Below, piece by piece: positions 1-9,356 of a DNA stretch of 64,000 nt (its first letter is position 1; each line of letters starts with the position of its first letter). Source of the DNA: JBMORL01 sp049322335. Lineage in GTDB: Bacteria; Bacteroidota; Bacteroidia; Flavobacteriales_D; UBA2798. The notes under the pieces were generated by a model. The model was not told the origin of the DNA. It searched no databases and saw only the letters and a program-made list of their open reading frames with translations. The stretch spans positions 111,312 to 175,311 of the forward strand of contig JBMORL010000020.1 in the NCBI GenBank assembly GCA_049322335.1, read 5' to 3'. The position numbers were made by a program, and so were the translations under genes.

Positions 1-671
1 ATAGGTTCCTGCTGTATTGGTTCCGGGAGTAAAAGTTCCTAACGATCCGCCCGTTAAAGCAGATGGACCCGTCCAGGTTCCGCCTGCCTGCGGAGTTCCG
101 CCAAGAGAGCTGAAGAGGTTGGCTGCAGCGCCATTGGAACAGAAAGTTGCTGTTCCGTTGGATCCGGCATTGGCTGCTGTATTTACGGTTACTGTGACGG
201 TGGCTGTTGCATTGGCACAAGGTGCGGTTCCTGCAACAGTATAAGTATACGTTCCGGCTGTGTTGGTTCCGGGAGTAAAGGTTCCTAACGATCCGCCTGT
301 TAAAGCAGATGGGCCCGTCCATGTTCCGCCACCGGAAGGAGTACCTCCGAGAGAGCTGAACAAATTCACTGCAGCGCCATTTGAACAAAGAGTAATGCTT
401 CCGTTGGTTCCTGCATTGGGAGCAGTGTTTTCGGTTACAGTAACTGTTGCCGATGCATTGGCACAGGGAGCAGTTCCGGTAACAGTATAGGTATACACAC
501 CGGGAGCACAGGTAGCGGGATTATACGTTCCTAACGATCCGCCCCCAAGCGCAGATGGGCCGGTCCATGTTCCGCCTGCCTGGGGTGTTCCGCCTAACGA
601 ACTAAACAGGTTGGCAGAAGCACTGTTGGAACAGAAAGACGCTGTTCCATTTGTTCCTGCATTTGGTGGCT
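1..671 (-). repeat. 246-bp tandem coding repeats (82 aa units)
   Basis: The word ctaacgatcc recurs at 39, 285 and 531, exactly 246 bp apart, and the flanking bases are also conserved. The array is therefore at least 2.7 units in frame with the surface-protein gene and continues beyond the left edge. Units 1 and 2 are the most alike at DNA level; the third is more diverged, with a GTYNPATCAPGVYTYTV variant. This is expansion of an extracellular beta-sandwich-like module. Confidence 0.85.
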
Positions 672-2409
672 GAACGACTGTAATAGTAACCGAGGCGCGC
701 GCACTAACGCAGCCCGGGTTAGTGTTATCATTGGACTGGACATAATAAGTAGTGGTGGTGGTAGGTGAAACCGTGACTGGTGTGCCCGTTGCGAAGGCGG
801 TTCCTCCTGTTGGAACGGTAAACCATTCGTAGGTTACATTCGATCCGCCTGAAGCGGTGAGATTGGTACTTTGCCCGTTACAAATGGTAAGAGAAGTGGC
901 TCCGGCAGTAGGAGTAGCGGGAGGAGTACATACCACTGTTAAGCAATGTTCTGTTTTAACCGGAGTAAGATTTGTAACTACGGGTGTAAAAGTATTTTCG
1001 GCAGCGAGGTTAAATACCCCGGGAGCAAGTGCAACATAAGAGGGATCGTATGAAGAAAGTGCAGGAGCAATATTGGTAGGTGCACAACCTGCATCCGGAT
1101 CATTAAGATCCCCGTTAGCATCAGTACGAATCATACTATAATTAAATCCGGTCATTTGCTGGTCTGTCATCACCATATAATATCCCTGGTCGGCAGCTAA
1201 TCCGCCTTCCGGAAGAATGGAAGAAAGCCCAACCGGAGGATACCCTTTTCCAAGCATCAGTGTTTCCGAAGCTGCATTGAATTTAAAGAGCGAAGAATAA
1301 AAAGTGGGTACGAGTCCTGTTAATCTCCATCCGATAACAGAATAGTTTCCATCTGAATTCTGCATGATATCCTGGATCACATATAAATCGGGAGGAAAAG
1401 AAGCTCCCAGCATTCTTATATTAAATGTTCCTGTAGTAGCCGAAGCAGCAGTTCCGCTAATTCTGAAAAGGAAAGCATCTGAATTGTCATAGCCACCTAA
1501 AAGAATATCCCCGGTGGAAACACGCAATGCACAATTAATTCCTTCTGAGTTGGCATTCCCGGTTCCCCATCGGTTGGAATAAATAAGATTACCGCTGAAG
1601 TCTGTTTTGATGAGCAGTGCGTTTCGCGGATAATCACCGTCTGAGTTCAGGGTTCCGCTTCCCTCTGAAGATTCACCTACGAAAAAATATCCGTTGGAAG
1701 ATTCGGCTACATCATTAATATAGTGTTCGTCAGGATTAGCAGTGGCGATGGTCCACACACGGCTCCATTGCAATACTCCGGCAGAATTGACTTTGAACCC
1801 GAAGGCACTGGTGGTATCAACGGTGTTTCCGCTAACTCCATCCCAGAAATAATCTACTCCTCCACCTACAAGAAATCCTCCGTCTGATGTTTCCATAACT
1901 GACTGCGCATATTCGTTGGAAGCATCGTCAGCGGGGCGATTGGGAAGAGAATATCTTTTTGCCCAGAGCAGGTTTCCGTTATCGTCTATGCGAACGAGTA
2001 TAGCACCCGAACCGGAAGAAGATCCGGCCATGATGTATCCGCCCGTACTGACTTTTTTCAGATCCCAGAAATCGGTAGCGATTCCACCGGCATAGGCTTT
2101 ACTCCAAATAACAGTGCCCGTGGGTCCAACTTTGGTTACGTTTCCATAAAGAGGAATAAAAGTGGCGTTGGTACCAGCGAAAACAAAATCGCCAGTAGGA
2201 CTCTCCACCATTCCGCCTGCAAGGTCGAAACTTGCGATGTCGTATGACAACCGGAAAGTGGATTGCGCCTGAAGCAGCGAAGTGCAACAGAACAGCGCAA
2301 CAAATAATAAAGATTTAAGATGTTTTCCTTTGAAGGAAAAATTGGGGGTTTGGCATTTTTCTCCCGATCCCGGAAAAAGGGCAGGAGCTACCGGATGGTA
2401 ACTTTTCAT
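1..2409 (-). CDS. Secreted repeat-rich surface protein, C-terminus beyond the window
   Basis: Open minus-strand frame running off the left edge, so the C-terminus (probably a T9SS sorting domain) is missing. The ATG at 2409 gives an N-terminus with a hydrophobic stretch after KGKHLK (about residues 31-50) ending in LLQAQS, a plausible but late signal peptide; a shorter start is possible. Residues of about 50-400 alternate phrases such as GGYIMAGSS, GGFLVGGG and GDILLGGY, typical of beta-propeller-like repeats of Bacteroidota surface proteins. An Ig-like segment follows (TICNGQSTNLTASGG), then at least three 82-residue repeats containing LGGTP..GGTWTGPSAL and ending in TVTVT. Known family behaviour: T9SS-secreted, cell-surface or adhesin-like. 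The exact function is unknown. Confidence 0.75.
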   Translation of the reverse strand, partial: MKSYHPVAPALFPGSGEKCQTPNFSFKGKHLKSLLFVALFCCTSLLQAQSTFRLSYDIASFDLAGGMVESPTGDFVFAGTNATFIPLYGNVTKVGPTGTVIWSKAYAGGIATDFWDLKKVSTGGYIMAGSSSGSGAILVRIDDNGNLLWAKRYSLPNRPADDASNEYAQSVMETSDGGFLVGGGVDYFWDGVSGNTVDTTSAFGFKVNSAGVLQWSRVWTIATANPDEHYINDVAESSNGYFFVGESSEGSGTLNSDGDYPRNALLIKTDFSGNLIYSNRWGTGNANSEGINCALRVSTGDILLGGYDNSDAFLFRISGTAASATTGTFNIRMLGASFPPDLYVIQDIMQNSDGNYSVIGWRLTGLVPTFYSSLFKFNAASETLMLGKGYPPVGLSSILPEGGLAADQGYYMVMTDQQMTGFNYSMIRTDANGDLNDPDAGCAPTNIAPALSSYDPSYVALAPGVFNLAAENTFTPVVTNLTPVKTEHCLTVVCTPPATPTAGATSLTICNGQSTNLTASGGSNVTYEWFTVPTGGTAFATGTPVTVSPTTTTTYYVQSNDNTNPGCVSARASVTITVVQPPNAGTNGTASFCSNSASANLFSSLGGTPQAGGTWTGPSALGGGSLGTYNPATCAPGVYTYTVTGTAPCANASATVTVTENTAPNAGTNGSITLCSNGAAVNLFSSLGGTPSGGGTWTGPSALTGGSLGTFTPGTNTAGTYTYTVAGTAPCANATATVTVTVNTAANAGSNGTATFCSNGAAANLFSSLGGTPQAGGTWTGPSALTGGSLGTFTPGTNTAGTY

Positions 2410-2639
2410 AGTACAAGTAGTTTTGCGTGGCAAAAGTAGTTTAGGTGGTTTAGGTAGTTAAGAGGGGCAGCCCCTCAATTATCGACTAATACAGTTTTTA
2501 TTCCGATGAATGTGCTTTTGGTTATTGTATACTAAACCGATAAAGTATCCGTGAAATCAGGCTTTTCAAGGTGACAAATCAAACAAAATGGTTGTGAAAA
2601 TAATTTCTGAAAGCAGCTAAAATCCAGTGAATTTTAACA
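2410..2639. other. Intergenic gap with a short GC palindrome
   Basis: No gene is seen. A perfect palindrome (gaggggc a gcccctc, 2462-2476) lies downstream of the response regulator and upstream of the surface-protein gene. It lacks a clear T-run, so a terminator role is uncertain. The adjoining 2437-2461 has the repetitive words gtttaggtggtttagg. Confidence 0.4.
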
Positions 2640-3302
2640 TCAGAATTCACGAATAGAGGTTAAAAGATCTTTATTTTCCATTACCCAAAGCAGGAGGCTG
2701 TTATTACGCGGATCGAGTTCAAGTTTTTTGCAGATTCGGGAGCGGTAATTTTCTACTGTTTTTACCGATACAAATAACATTTCTGATATTTCCCTGCTTG
2801 ACCGGTTTTGGCTTACCAGTTTTAATGTTTTCAATTCGGCCTGGGTGAGTGAGTCGAGTAATTCGCGGATACGTTCCTTTTTTTTATCGGCTTCGCGAAA
2901 ACGGTTGAAGTGTGATTGAAGAGCAGGGCCTACATATTTTTTTCCGAGCAATACGGTTTTTATACATTCCACAATTTCCACCACCGAATTATCTTTCACT
3001 ACATACCCCTGGGCACCTGTTAAAAAAGCTTTATTAAAAATTTCCTCTTCTTTATACATGGTAAGGATAATCACTTTTGTAGGAATTTTTTCTGTATAAA
3101 TAGTTTTACAGATTTCCAGTCCGTTGATTTCGGGCATATCAATATCAAGAACGCTGACATCGGGTATTTCGTTTTTAATTTTTTCGAGTGTATCGTTACC
3201 GGTTTCACATTCGATAATAGTAACACCATTAAAGGATGAACGAAGAATATCAATTAATCCTTTTCTGAAAATGGGATGATCGTCTGCTATGAGTAATTTC
3301 AT
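2640..3302 (-). CDS. NarL/FixJ-type response regulator
   Basis: A 220-residue two-domain regulator. The N-terminal receiver domain (about 1-120) has the acidic pair at residues 7-8 (ADDH), the probable phospho-acceptor Asp53 in VLDIDMPE, the Thr of ILTM and the Lys of VKD. The C-terminal LuxR-type helix-turn-helix (about 150-215) contains LTQAELKTLKLVSQ and the recognition-helix region VSVKTVENYRSRI. The ATG overlaps the stop of the upstream histidine kinase by 4 bp (3299-3302), so the two are translationally coupled and form a cognate pair. It should bind DNA when phosphorylated; the targets are not visible here. Confidence 0.93.
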   Translation of the reverse strand: MKLLIADDHPIFRKGLIDILRSSFNGVTIIECETGNDTLEKIKNEIPDVSVLDIDMPEINGLEICKTIYTEKIPTKVIILTMYKEEEIFNKAFLTGAQGYVVKDNSVVEIVECIKTVLLGKKYVGPALQSHFNRFREADKKKERIRELLDSLTQAELKTLKLVSQNRSSREISEMLFVSVKTVENYRSRICKKLELDPRNNSLLLWVMENKDLLTSIREF

Positions 3303-5302
3303 GAAAAATTTTTCCTGCTAAATTTAATCATTAATCTGAATCCTTTTCCATTAATGTCTCCCACCGACATTTCTCCGCCCAGCATGCGGGCTCTTTCTTT
3401 CATACTCATAAAACCGATGCCTTTGGAGTCCAGTGCATTGCTTAATCCTTTACCGTTATCCATATAGGTAAAAATGAAATTATCGTTTTTGTTTTCAATA
3501 GTTACTTTAAGTGCGGAGGCTCCGGCATGTTTCAAGGTATTATTCACGCATTCCTGGATAACGCGGTATAAATGGGTGCGCTGGCTGATGGGAAAAGTTT
3601 CTACTTCTTCCACGATATCAAAACTACATTCGATAGAAGCAGAGCTTTGTACTTTTTCCATGAGCCTTGCTACAGAACGAACCAGTCCGATTTTTTCGAG
3701 ATAGGAAGGATAGAGACTACGGGAGATTTCTCTTGTTTGTTCGATAATACGGCCGATTTCTGTTTCCAGGTCGGCCATTTCTTTTTTTCCGCCCCGCGAT
3801 TCAATATTAATCCGTGATTTGATAACCGAAAGTGATTGGCCGATATCATCATGCAGGTCTTTAGAAATCCTGCTTCTTTCTTCTTCTGTGTTTTCGATGA
3901 GCAGTTGCGAGAACCTTTCCTGTTGTTTCCGGATACTTCGCATATAGCGCATATAAAAAATAATTCCGAGGGTAAGTAAAAGAAATAAACCAATAATAAT
4001 AATATTTCTCTTTCGTATTTTTTCCAGTTCGTTGTCTTTTTCCAATATTAATGATTTGGCCTGTTCTTCTTTTAATGCATTATCTTTTTTCTCCACATCA
4101 TATTGCACCTGCAATTCTTTCATTATTTTATTATTTTTTATGTCTTCGAGGCTATCCATTTTCTTTTTGTATTCCATATATTCATCCAGGGCTTCCTGGT
4201 AATTTTTTTGTTCTTTACGCAGGCGGTGGAGCAGCAAATTGCAGTACGCATTTATCTGGAGGTCGTTATTGTCGATACTGATTTGCTGTGCTTCGCGTAT
4301 GTTTTTTTCTGCTTCGGCTCCCGCTCCTGTTTTAATGAGGATATCTGATTTTCCGAGAAGTCCTTTGGAAAGTTCGTACTTCATATTATTTTCACGCAAA
4401 ACAGTGAGGGCAGAATCGTAGTATAAAATTGCATCTTTAATTTTTTCCACTTTTGCCAGCGAAAACCCGATATTGATGTATGCCGTAGCCAACTCACGCG
4501 GATGATTGATGATGTGTGCATATTTCAATGTAGTATTGTATGTTTTAATGGCATCTTCATTTTTATCCTGTTCGGATAAAGCAAGTCCTACATTATTTAA
4601 TGCATGAAATGCAAGGCGAAGATTATCCTCCTGTTCGGCCGTGATCAAAGCCTGGTGAAAATCCCTGAGCGATTCTTCCACTTGCCCGTTGTTGAGTTTT
4701 ACAAGTCCGAGATTATTCAGCATAACCGCACGGTAATAATTGAGATTATTTTTCTCTGCAATTCTTAATCCTTCCAGGTAAAGTTTGGTGGCTTCATTGG
4801 GATGATTTTGCATTTCTTCCATTATAGCCAGGCCATTGATGGCTTCAATTATATTGGTATGATCTGCTGCTGCCTTTGATTCTTCGATGATAGCGCGAAA
4901 CATTTTTTTGGCTTCTTCTTTGTTCCCCGCTTCAGAAGCAATGTATGTCATTCTTATCCTTGCCAGCCGCTGGAAGTGCAGATCTTCTACTGATTCCGCC
5001 AGGCGATAGGCTTTTAAAAAATAGTTTTTTGCTTCACTGAAATTCTGGCTATAATAATAAAAATTACCAAAATAAATATGCAATTCGGCTTCAGCAGACT
5101 TGTTTTTCATTTGTTTAGCCAGGGAAAGAGCTTTGTTGCCCACCGAAAAGACAGATACCGAATCGTAATAGGAATTTTGCTGGGTTTGTTTGATAAGATC
5201 GCGCAACAGGTTTTCGGAAGCTGTTTGTGCAAATACACCGGCAGAAACAATACATATAAAAATTGTTGTAGCGAATAGTTTTGTTAAAGCCCGTGCGATC
5301 AT
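3299..5302 (-). CDS. TPR-containing sensor histidine kinase (HisKA_3 type)
   Basis: A 667-residue membrane kinase. It has an N-terminal signal peptide (about 1-25, ending VFAQ), a tetratricopeptide-repeat sensor region (about 45-380), a charged coiled coil, and one transmembrane helix (NIIIIGLFLLLTLGIIFY, about 430-450). A HisKA_3 dimerisation domain follows, with the phospho-acceptor His in KDLHDDIGQSLS. The HATPase domain has an N-box (IQECVNNTLKHAG) and a G1 box (DNGKGL). Such periplasmic-TPR kinases are common in Bacteroidota and pair with NarL-type regulators, as here. The stimulus is unknown; TPRs suggest protein-protein sensing. Confidence 0.93.
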   Translation of the reverse strand: MIARALTKLFATTIFICIVSAGVFAQTASENLLRDLIKQTQQNSYYDSVSVFSVGNKALSLAKQMKNKSAEAELHIYFGNFYYYSQNFSEAKNYFLKAYRLAESVEDLHFQRLARIRMTYIASEAGNKEEAKKMFRAIIEESKAAADHTNIIEAINGLAIMEEMQNHPNEATKLYLEGLRIAEKNNLNYYRAVMLNNLGLVKLNNGQVEESLRDFHQALITAEQEDNLRLAFHALNNVGLALSEQDKNEDAIKTYNTTLKYAHIINHPRELATAYINIGFSLAKVEKIKDAILYYDSALTVLRENNMKYELSKGLLGKSDILIKTGAGAEAEKNIREAQQISIDNNDLQINAYCNLLLHRLRKEQKNYQEALDEYMEYKKKMDSLEDIKNNKIMKELQVQYDVEKKDNALKEEQAKSLILEKDNELEKIRKRNIIIIGLFLLLTLGIIFYMRYMRSIRKQQERFSQLLIENTEEERSRISKDLHDDIGQSLSVIKSRINIESRGGKKEMADLETEIGRIIEQTREISRSLYPSYLEKIGLVRSVARLMEKVQSSASIECSFDIVEEVETFPISQRTHLYRVIQECVNNTLKHAGASALKVTIENKNDNFIFTYMDNGKGLSNALDSKGIGFMSMKERARMLGGEMSVGDINGKGFRLMIKFSRKNFS

Positions 5303-5329
5303 AATTACCGCTAAGTTAAGTAAAGGAAA

Positions 5330-5833
5330 TCAAAACGTCAATTCCATTTCTAAATCTTTGTCTATCTTCCCGGTTCCCCAGTCAAACGTGGTGTTACCGG
5401 TGATGAGGAATCCGCATTTTTTATAAAAAGCTATTGCCCTGTGATTGTTTTGCCAAACCGCAAGATATAACGTTCTTATGCCTTCAGCAGAGCTATACTC
5501 TTTTGATTTTTCAACCAACTGCCGCGCCAACCCGGTTCCAAAGTATTCTTTCCTGACATAGATACGTGCAATTTCTGTTTTGCTTTTTTTTCTGGTAAGT
5601 TTTACATATCCGCTAAACCGGCCATTTTTTTCTGAAACAAAAAAAACATTTTGATTGCCGAGTAACTCACGGGTTATATTTTCGGCACTGAAATTATTTT
5701 CAATATAATGCTGAATATCCGATTTTTTATTTTCACCGGAATAGGTATCAATGAAAGTTTCGCTGCACAGTTCTGCCAGCTGCTCCATATCATTTATGTT
5801 GGCTCTTCGGATGAAAAAACCAGGTTGAGTCAT
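5330..5833 (-). CDS. GNAT family N-acetyltransferase
   Basis: 167 residues, the usual size for a single-domain GNAT enzyme. The acetyl-CoA-binding motif A is in the segment IARIYVRKEYFGTGLARQLV (about 91-110; R/Q-x-x-G-x-G/A pattern), followed by motif B (NNHRAIAFYKKCGF). This resembles RimI/YhdJ-like acetyltransferases; the acceptor substrate cannot be assigned. It lies 27 bp upstream of the histidine kinase on the same strand, so it may be cotranscribed. The start at 5833 gives MTQPGFFIRRANINDMEQL, which fits the typical N-terminal beta strand (IRRAN..D). Confidence 0.88.
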   Translation of the reverse strand: MTQPGFFIRRANINDMEQLAELCSETFIDTYSGENKKSDIQHYIENNFSAENITRELLGNQNVFFVSEKNGRFSGYVKLTRKKSKTEIARIYVRKEYFGTGLARQLVEKSKEYSSAEGIRTLYLAVWQNNHRAIAFYKKCGFLITGNTTFDWGTGKIDKDLEMELTF

Positions 5834-5876
5834 AGCTCAAAGAAACAAAAAAAAGAAATTGATTTGCTTATAAATT

Positions 5877-6680
5877 TTACTTTAATAAGCGGTTCTGGTT
5901 TTTTTTGGGTGATACGGTTTTCGCTTTTTCCAGCCGGTTGGCTCCGAAAATAACCATACACGATACCTGCGGAATACGATTGGTGTTGAGTGTCCTTTTA
6001 TCCACCACAAGGCAACAGGCCACCGAGCTGAATTCTTTTGAAAATAACAGTGAGTGTATTTTTGCAGAAAGGTGGTGTTTATAAAACTGTTTAACAAAAC
6101 CGGAATAAGTCCACGTTTCGATTTTCTTTTGTTTGGGCGGAATTTCACTTTCCATTTCTTTTTTGGTGGGTTTGGTTCCGTAGAATAATTTCATGGAAGT
6201 GGTTTCGTCCTCTTTATCATAATAAAATGCTCCGCCTTTAAAATTAATTGCGGGAAGACGAAAGATGGCGGTTTTGATAATGCCTTTGGGATATTGTATT
6301 TTTTTAGCTGATTTTTTAGCCAGTTTTGTATACCGGTCATTTTTTTCAGGATCAAACTGAAATGACTGCAAAGAAAAATATTGGAGAAAATAATACGATA
6401 CGCTATACAAGTCTTCCGAATATAAAAGTGGTTTTCGTGAACGTTTTTGCCTTTCATGATTAATGTATCCTGCCAGGGCAGCATTCAAAAAATCGTGATC
6501 GTAATCCACCGGTATAAATTCTTCGTTCCATAATGAGTGAGTGGTTAACTCCACCAGTGAACTGCTGTCCTTCGCCCATGTATTGCCGACCCGTGAAGTA
6601 TCCAGCCGTGCAAGAAATTTATCCTGCGCCCATAACCCATCGGGTAAAAAGAAAATCAATATAAAAACCCATCGACTCAT
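5877..6680 (-). CDS. Secreted protein with possible CAP/SCP-like N-terminal segment
   Basis: 267 residues with a signal peptide (SRWVFILIFFLPDGLWAQ). The segment at about 62-100 (FLNAALAGYINHERQKRSRKP..YSEDLYSVSYYF) resembles the first helix and strand of CAP/SCP domains, which typically read as a helix with N..R followed by a pL..d..L motif. The rest is not recognised, so the family call is tentative. The ATG overlaps the stop of the LRR gene by 4 bp (6677-6680), so this is the last gene of the ECF sigma-factor operon. Function is unknown; it probably acts in the envelope together with the upstream genes. Confidence 0.6.
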   Translation of the reverse strand: MSRWVFILIFFLPDGLWAQDKFLARLDTSRVGNTWAKDSSSLVELTTHSLWNEEFIPVDYDHDFLNAALAGYINHERQKRSRKPLLYSEDLYSVSYYFLQYFSLQSFQFDPEKNDRYTKLAKKSAKKIQYPKGIIKTAIFRLPAINFKGGAFYYDKEDETTSMKLFYGTKPTKKEMESEIPPKQKKIETWTYSGFVKQFYKHHLSAKIHSLLFSKEFSSVACCLVVDKRTLNTNRIPQVSCMVIFGANRLEKAKTVSPKKNQNRLLK

Positions 6681-9307
6681 AATAATTCACGAATCTCATC
6701 CAGGTTAAACCCTTTTACGTTGATGACTTTCATTTTTATTTTATTTGCCTTTACATTTTCCTTAAATTGTTTTTTAGAAACAATGCCGATGGTGGCTGCA
6801 TCAATTATGGCAATCAGCGCAGTTTTAAAATGGGCCTTATCAAAATGCTTTCTTACTTTTTTGGAATAATGTACTGTCATGTTATTTTTCGTGTCGAGCA
6901 CATATATTGACTCATATTCCTGCTTGTTTCCTTCTTCATCCGTAACGATATCGGGAAGAATTCCCGGTTTTTCAAATCTTTTTACGTAATCGAGATTGGT
7001 TTTTCCAAATACAGAAATGATCATTTGCCGCTGGTAAGGCAACGTATTAAGCGATAACGGAGCGCTGCCGCTTTCTTTTGCTTTTACCCAATCGGAATAA
7101 GCTTTTTTCTTTGTTTCATAGATTACTTCAAATACAGCACGTTGTTTTTTATAGGCTTCCAGGGTCCGGTTGTATTCTCCATCCTGTAAATTGCGGATAT
7201 ATTGCGCATTGATAAGAAATTTCCGGTTAAATTCCTGCACTTTTTTTGCATCAGCAGAATTCACTTCGGGATAAACATGAAAAGAATAAGGTGTATTTCC
7301 GAGTTTCATGCTCAGGATATAATCATCGGTAGCGGGACTGGGAATGACGCGAAAGTCATTCCACATTATTTTCTCTGATGTGCGATAAATCCGTATACGT
7401 TTTGATTTAAATAAAAAGGAGAAAAATCCTTTGTTGGCATAGGTAATTGATGTATTTCCTTTTTTGTTTACCGAGTCTCTTACTATATGATACAGGCTGT
7501 CGAGTGTTTTAAAATCCTTTTGCGGATTTTTTCCGTTATATACCAGCTTGTACATATTGAAAAACGATTTGGAGTCAGGAAGAATATCCACATTTAATGC
7601 TGCAGAATTTTCTGACATGTTAAAAAACTCGGGCAGGATATAAAACGAATTTTCATTCGGGGTTTTCTTTACTTTCATATTCACCAGGTCGTGACTAACG
7701 TAAAGCCGGTTGGCGGGATTGGATGTATCGGGTATGGCTTCAATAAAATTTCTTGCCAAAAGAGCAGCATCGGGAGCCAAATCAACCGTTCCTGAATCTT
7801 CATCTACACTAACGGGAACCGGGTTTTCGTTGTTCAGCGCATTCCATCCTGTTTTTTCGTTGTAGGTATATAAATTATAATCTCCGGGCATGGAACTGCT
7901 GAGGGTGGCCACAACAGGTGAAGCAGGGTTGGGAAATACTTCTTTTCCGTCAGAGGATGCTGTAAATTCAAACATACCGGCCGATGAAAAATTACCGAGG
8001 TTTCCTTCTTTATCGGGATACTGCATGGGAATTCCGCTGAACGCTACTGAAACGGGATCGTTGTATTCGGTGAATTTTACTTCTACGGGAGTGGTTACCA
8101 CTTTTCCTTTTTCATCGAGAAATGCATTTTCGGGAATTTCTATTTTTGTGGAGGGGGTGGTGATGATAAATTCTTCTTTTGGATTGATCACCAGTTCTTT
8201 TGTTTCGGGAGTAAGTTCTTTTACCGGTGGCTTCACCGCCCAATCAGCATCCTTTGCGCATTTGGAGTCTTCGGCATAAATAATGCATCGGGGTAATTCC
8301 TTTTTCAATTCATCCACCTGTTTCCACGAAAGATCATTTCCGTTTAGCGTGAGTTCCTCCAGTTGTTTCATTTGTTCTATTCCTCTTGTTGAAGAAATGG
8401 AATTTCCGGTGAGGTCGAGTGAAGTGACTTGTGCAGAAGAAGAAATAAACCCGGGAATAGTATTCCACTCAAATCCTGATGCTGCAACTGATTTTATATT
8501 CGGGTTTTTCACCAGGGAAGAAGCCAATGCAAACGTTCCGTTGCGTTCGTTTCCGGGATCGAAAGAAACCGTATTTATTTTCCATTGCGTAACCGATTCA
8601 TTGGGAACGGTGGAAAGTGAACCTTTCACATACAGTTCATTTGTATTTAACTGTGCAAAAGAAACCGGAACAGAATCTCCGAACTCAATCATCAGTTTTT
8701 CAAGGCGCAAACCGCTGAGTGACTCACCAAGCGTAAACAATTCCAAATTTTTATTTCCGGTAACATCAAGGAATCTGAGATTTCTCCAGGCATTCACCAC
8801 ATAACCGGTGGTTTTGATGCGGTTATTGGAAAAATCAGCATATTGAATATTCTTTAAAAAGGAAAGATGAAACGGAATTTCATCAATGATATTATTGCTG
8901 AGATTTAACGTGTGGAGATTATCACAAAACGTGAGTTGATAGGGAATTTCCTTAATGCTGCATCCTGATGCAGACATTTCCGTGATTTGAGGAGAAGAAC
9001 ATTTGACACAAAAGTCCAGGAAATTGAGATAAGGATTATTGTCCACTGATATTTTTTTCAGTGATTTTGCATCTTTTATCCATTCGGGAAAAACGGTCAA
9101 GTTGTTATCATCCAGTATCAGTTCTTCACATTGAAGAATCCGTTCTTTTTCTGATTCGGGGATGGAAGTAAGTTGCTGACCGGAGAGGTCAACTGTTTTT
9201 TCGTTTGATGATGATTGAGGTTTTACATCATTTTGATTTTGGCTGACTGTCTTCGCAAATAAAAGCAAAGTTATGGCAGGCAGCAGGAAGGTGATTCGCA
9301 TCTTCAT
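6677..9307 (-). CDS. Exported leucine-rich-repeat protein with an AFSGIPM-type domain
   Basis: About 876 residues from Met at 9307; an ATG at 9334 would add nine residues before the signal peptide MKMRITFLLPAITLLLFA. Residues of about 35-360 are leucine-rich repeats (LHTLNLSNNIIDEIP, LEELTLNGNDLS). The next segment (about 375-490) carries IEIPENAF, VAFSGIPMQY and SAGMFEF, which match a segment in the neighbouring anti-sigma-like protein. The C-terminal third has charged helices (EAYKKQRAVFEVIYETKKK). It overlaps the CAP-like gene by 4 bp and starts 49 bp after the anti-sigma-like gene, so it belongs to the same operon. Role unknown; likely a periplasmic or surface partner of the signalling protein. 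Confidence 0.8.
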   Translation of the reverse strand: MKMRITFLLPAITLLLFAKTVSQNQNDVKPQSSSNEKTVDLSGQQLTSIPESEKERILQCEELILDDNNLTVFPEWIKDAKSLKKISVDNNPYLNFLDFCVKCSSPQITEMSASGCSIKEIPYQLTFCDNLHTLNLSNNIIDEIPFHLSFLKNIQYADFSNNRIKTTGYVVNAWRNLRFLDVTGNKNLELFTLGESLSGLRLEKLMIEFGDSVPVSFAQLNTNELYVKGSLSTVPNESVTQWKINTVSFDPGNERNGTFALASSLVKNPNIKSVAASGFEWNTIPGFISSSAQVTSLDLTGNSISSTRGIEQMKQLEELTLNGNDLSWKQVDELKKELPRCIIYAEDSKCAKDADWAVKPPVKELTPETKELVINPKEEFIITTPSTKIEIPENAFLDEKGKVVTTPVEVKFTEYNDPVSVAFSGIPMQYPDKEGNLGNFSSAGMFEFTASSDGKEVFPNPASPVVATLSSSMPGDYNLYTYNEKTGWNALNNENPVPVSVDEDSGTVDLAPDAALLARNFIEAIPDTSNPANRLYVSHDLVNMKVKKTPNENSFYILPEFFNMSENSAALNVDILPDSKSFFNMYKLVYNGKNPQKDFKTLDSLYHIVRDSVNKKGNTSITYANKGFFSFLFKSKRIRIYRTSEKIMWNDFRVIPSPATDDYILSMKLGNTPYSFHVYPEVNSADAKKVQEFNRKFLINAQYIRNLQDGEYNRTLEAYKKQRAVFEVIYETKKKAYSDWVKAKESGSAPLSLNTLPYQRQMIISVFGKTNLDYVKRFEKPGILPDIVTDEEGNKQEYESIYVLDTKNNMTVHYSKKVRKHFDKAHFKTALIAIIDAATIGIVSKKQFKENVKANKIKMKVINVKGFNLDEIRELL

Positions 9308-9356
9308 ACATAAAGCGTTTTTAAAGTATAACAATATGGAGGCTGAAATGTTACAG

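Noticed and set aside
17..490. Two plus-strand tandem small genes (75-76 aa)
   Set aside because: They are antisense readings of the 246-bp repeats in the surface-protein gene; the minus strand carries a continuous long frame with recognised domains.
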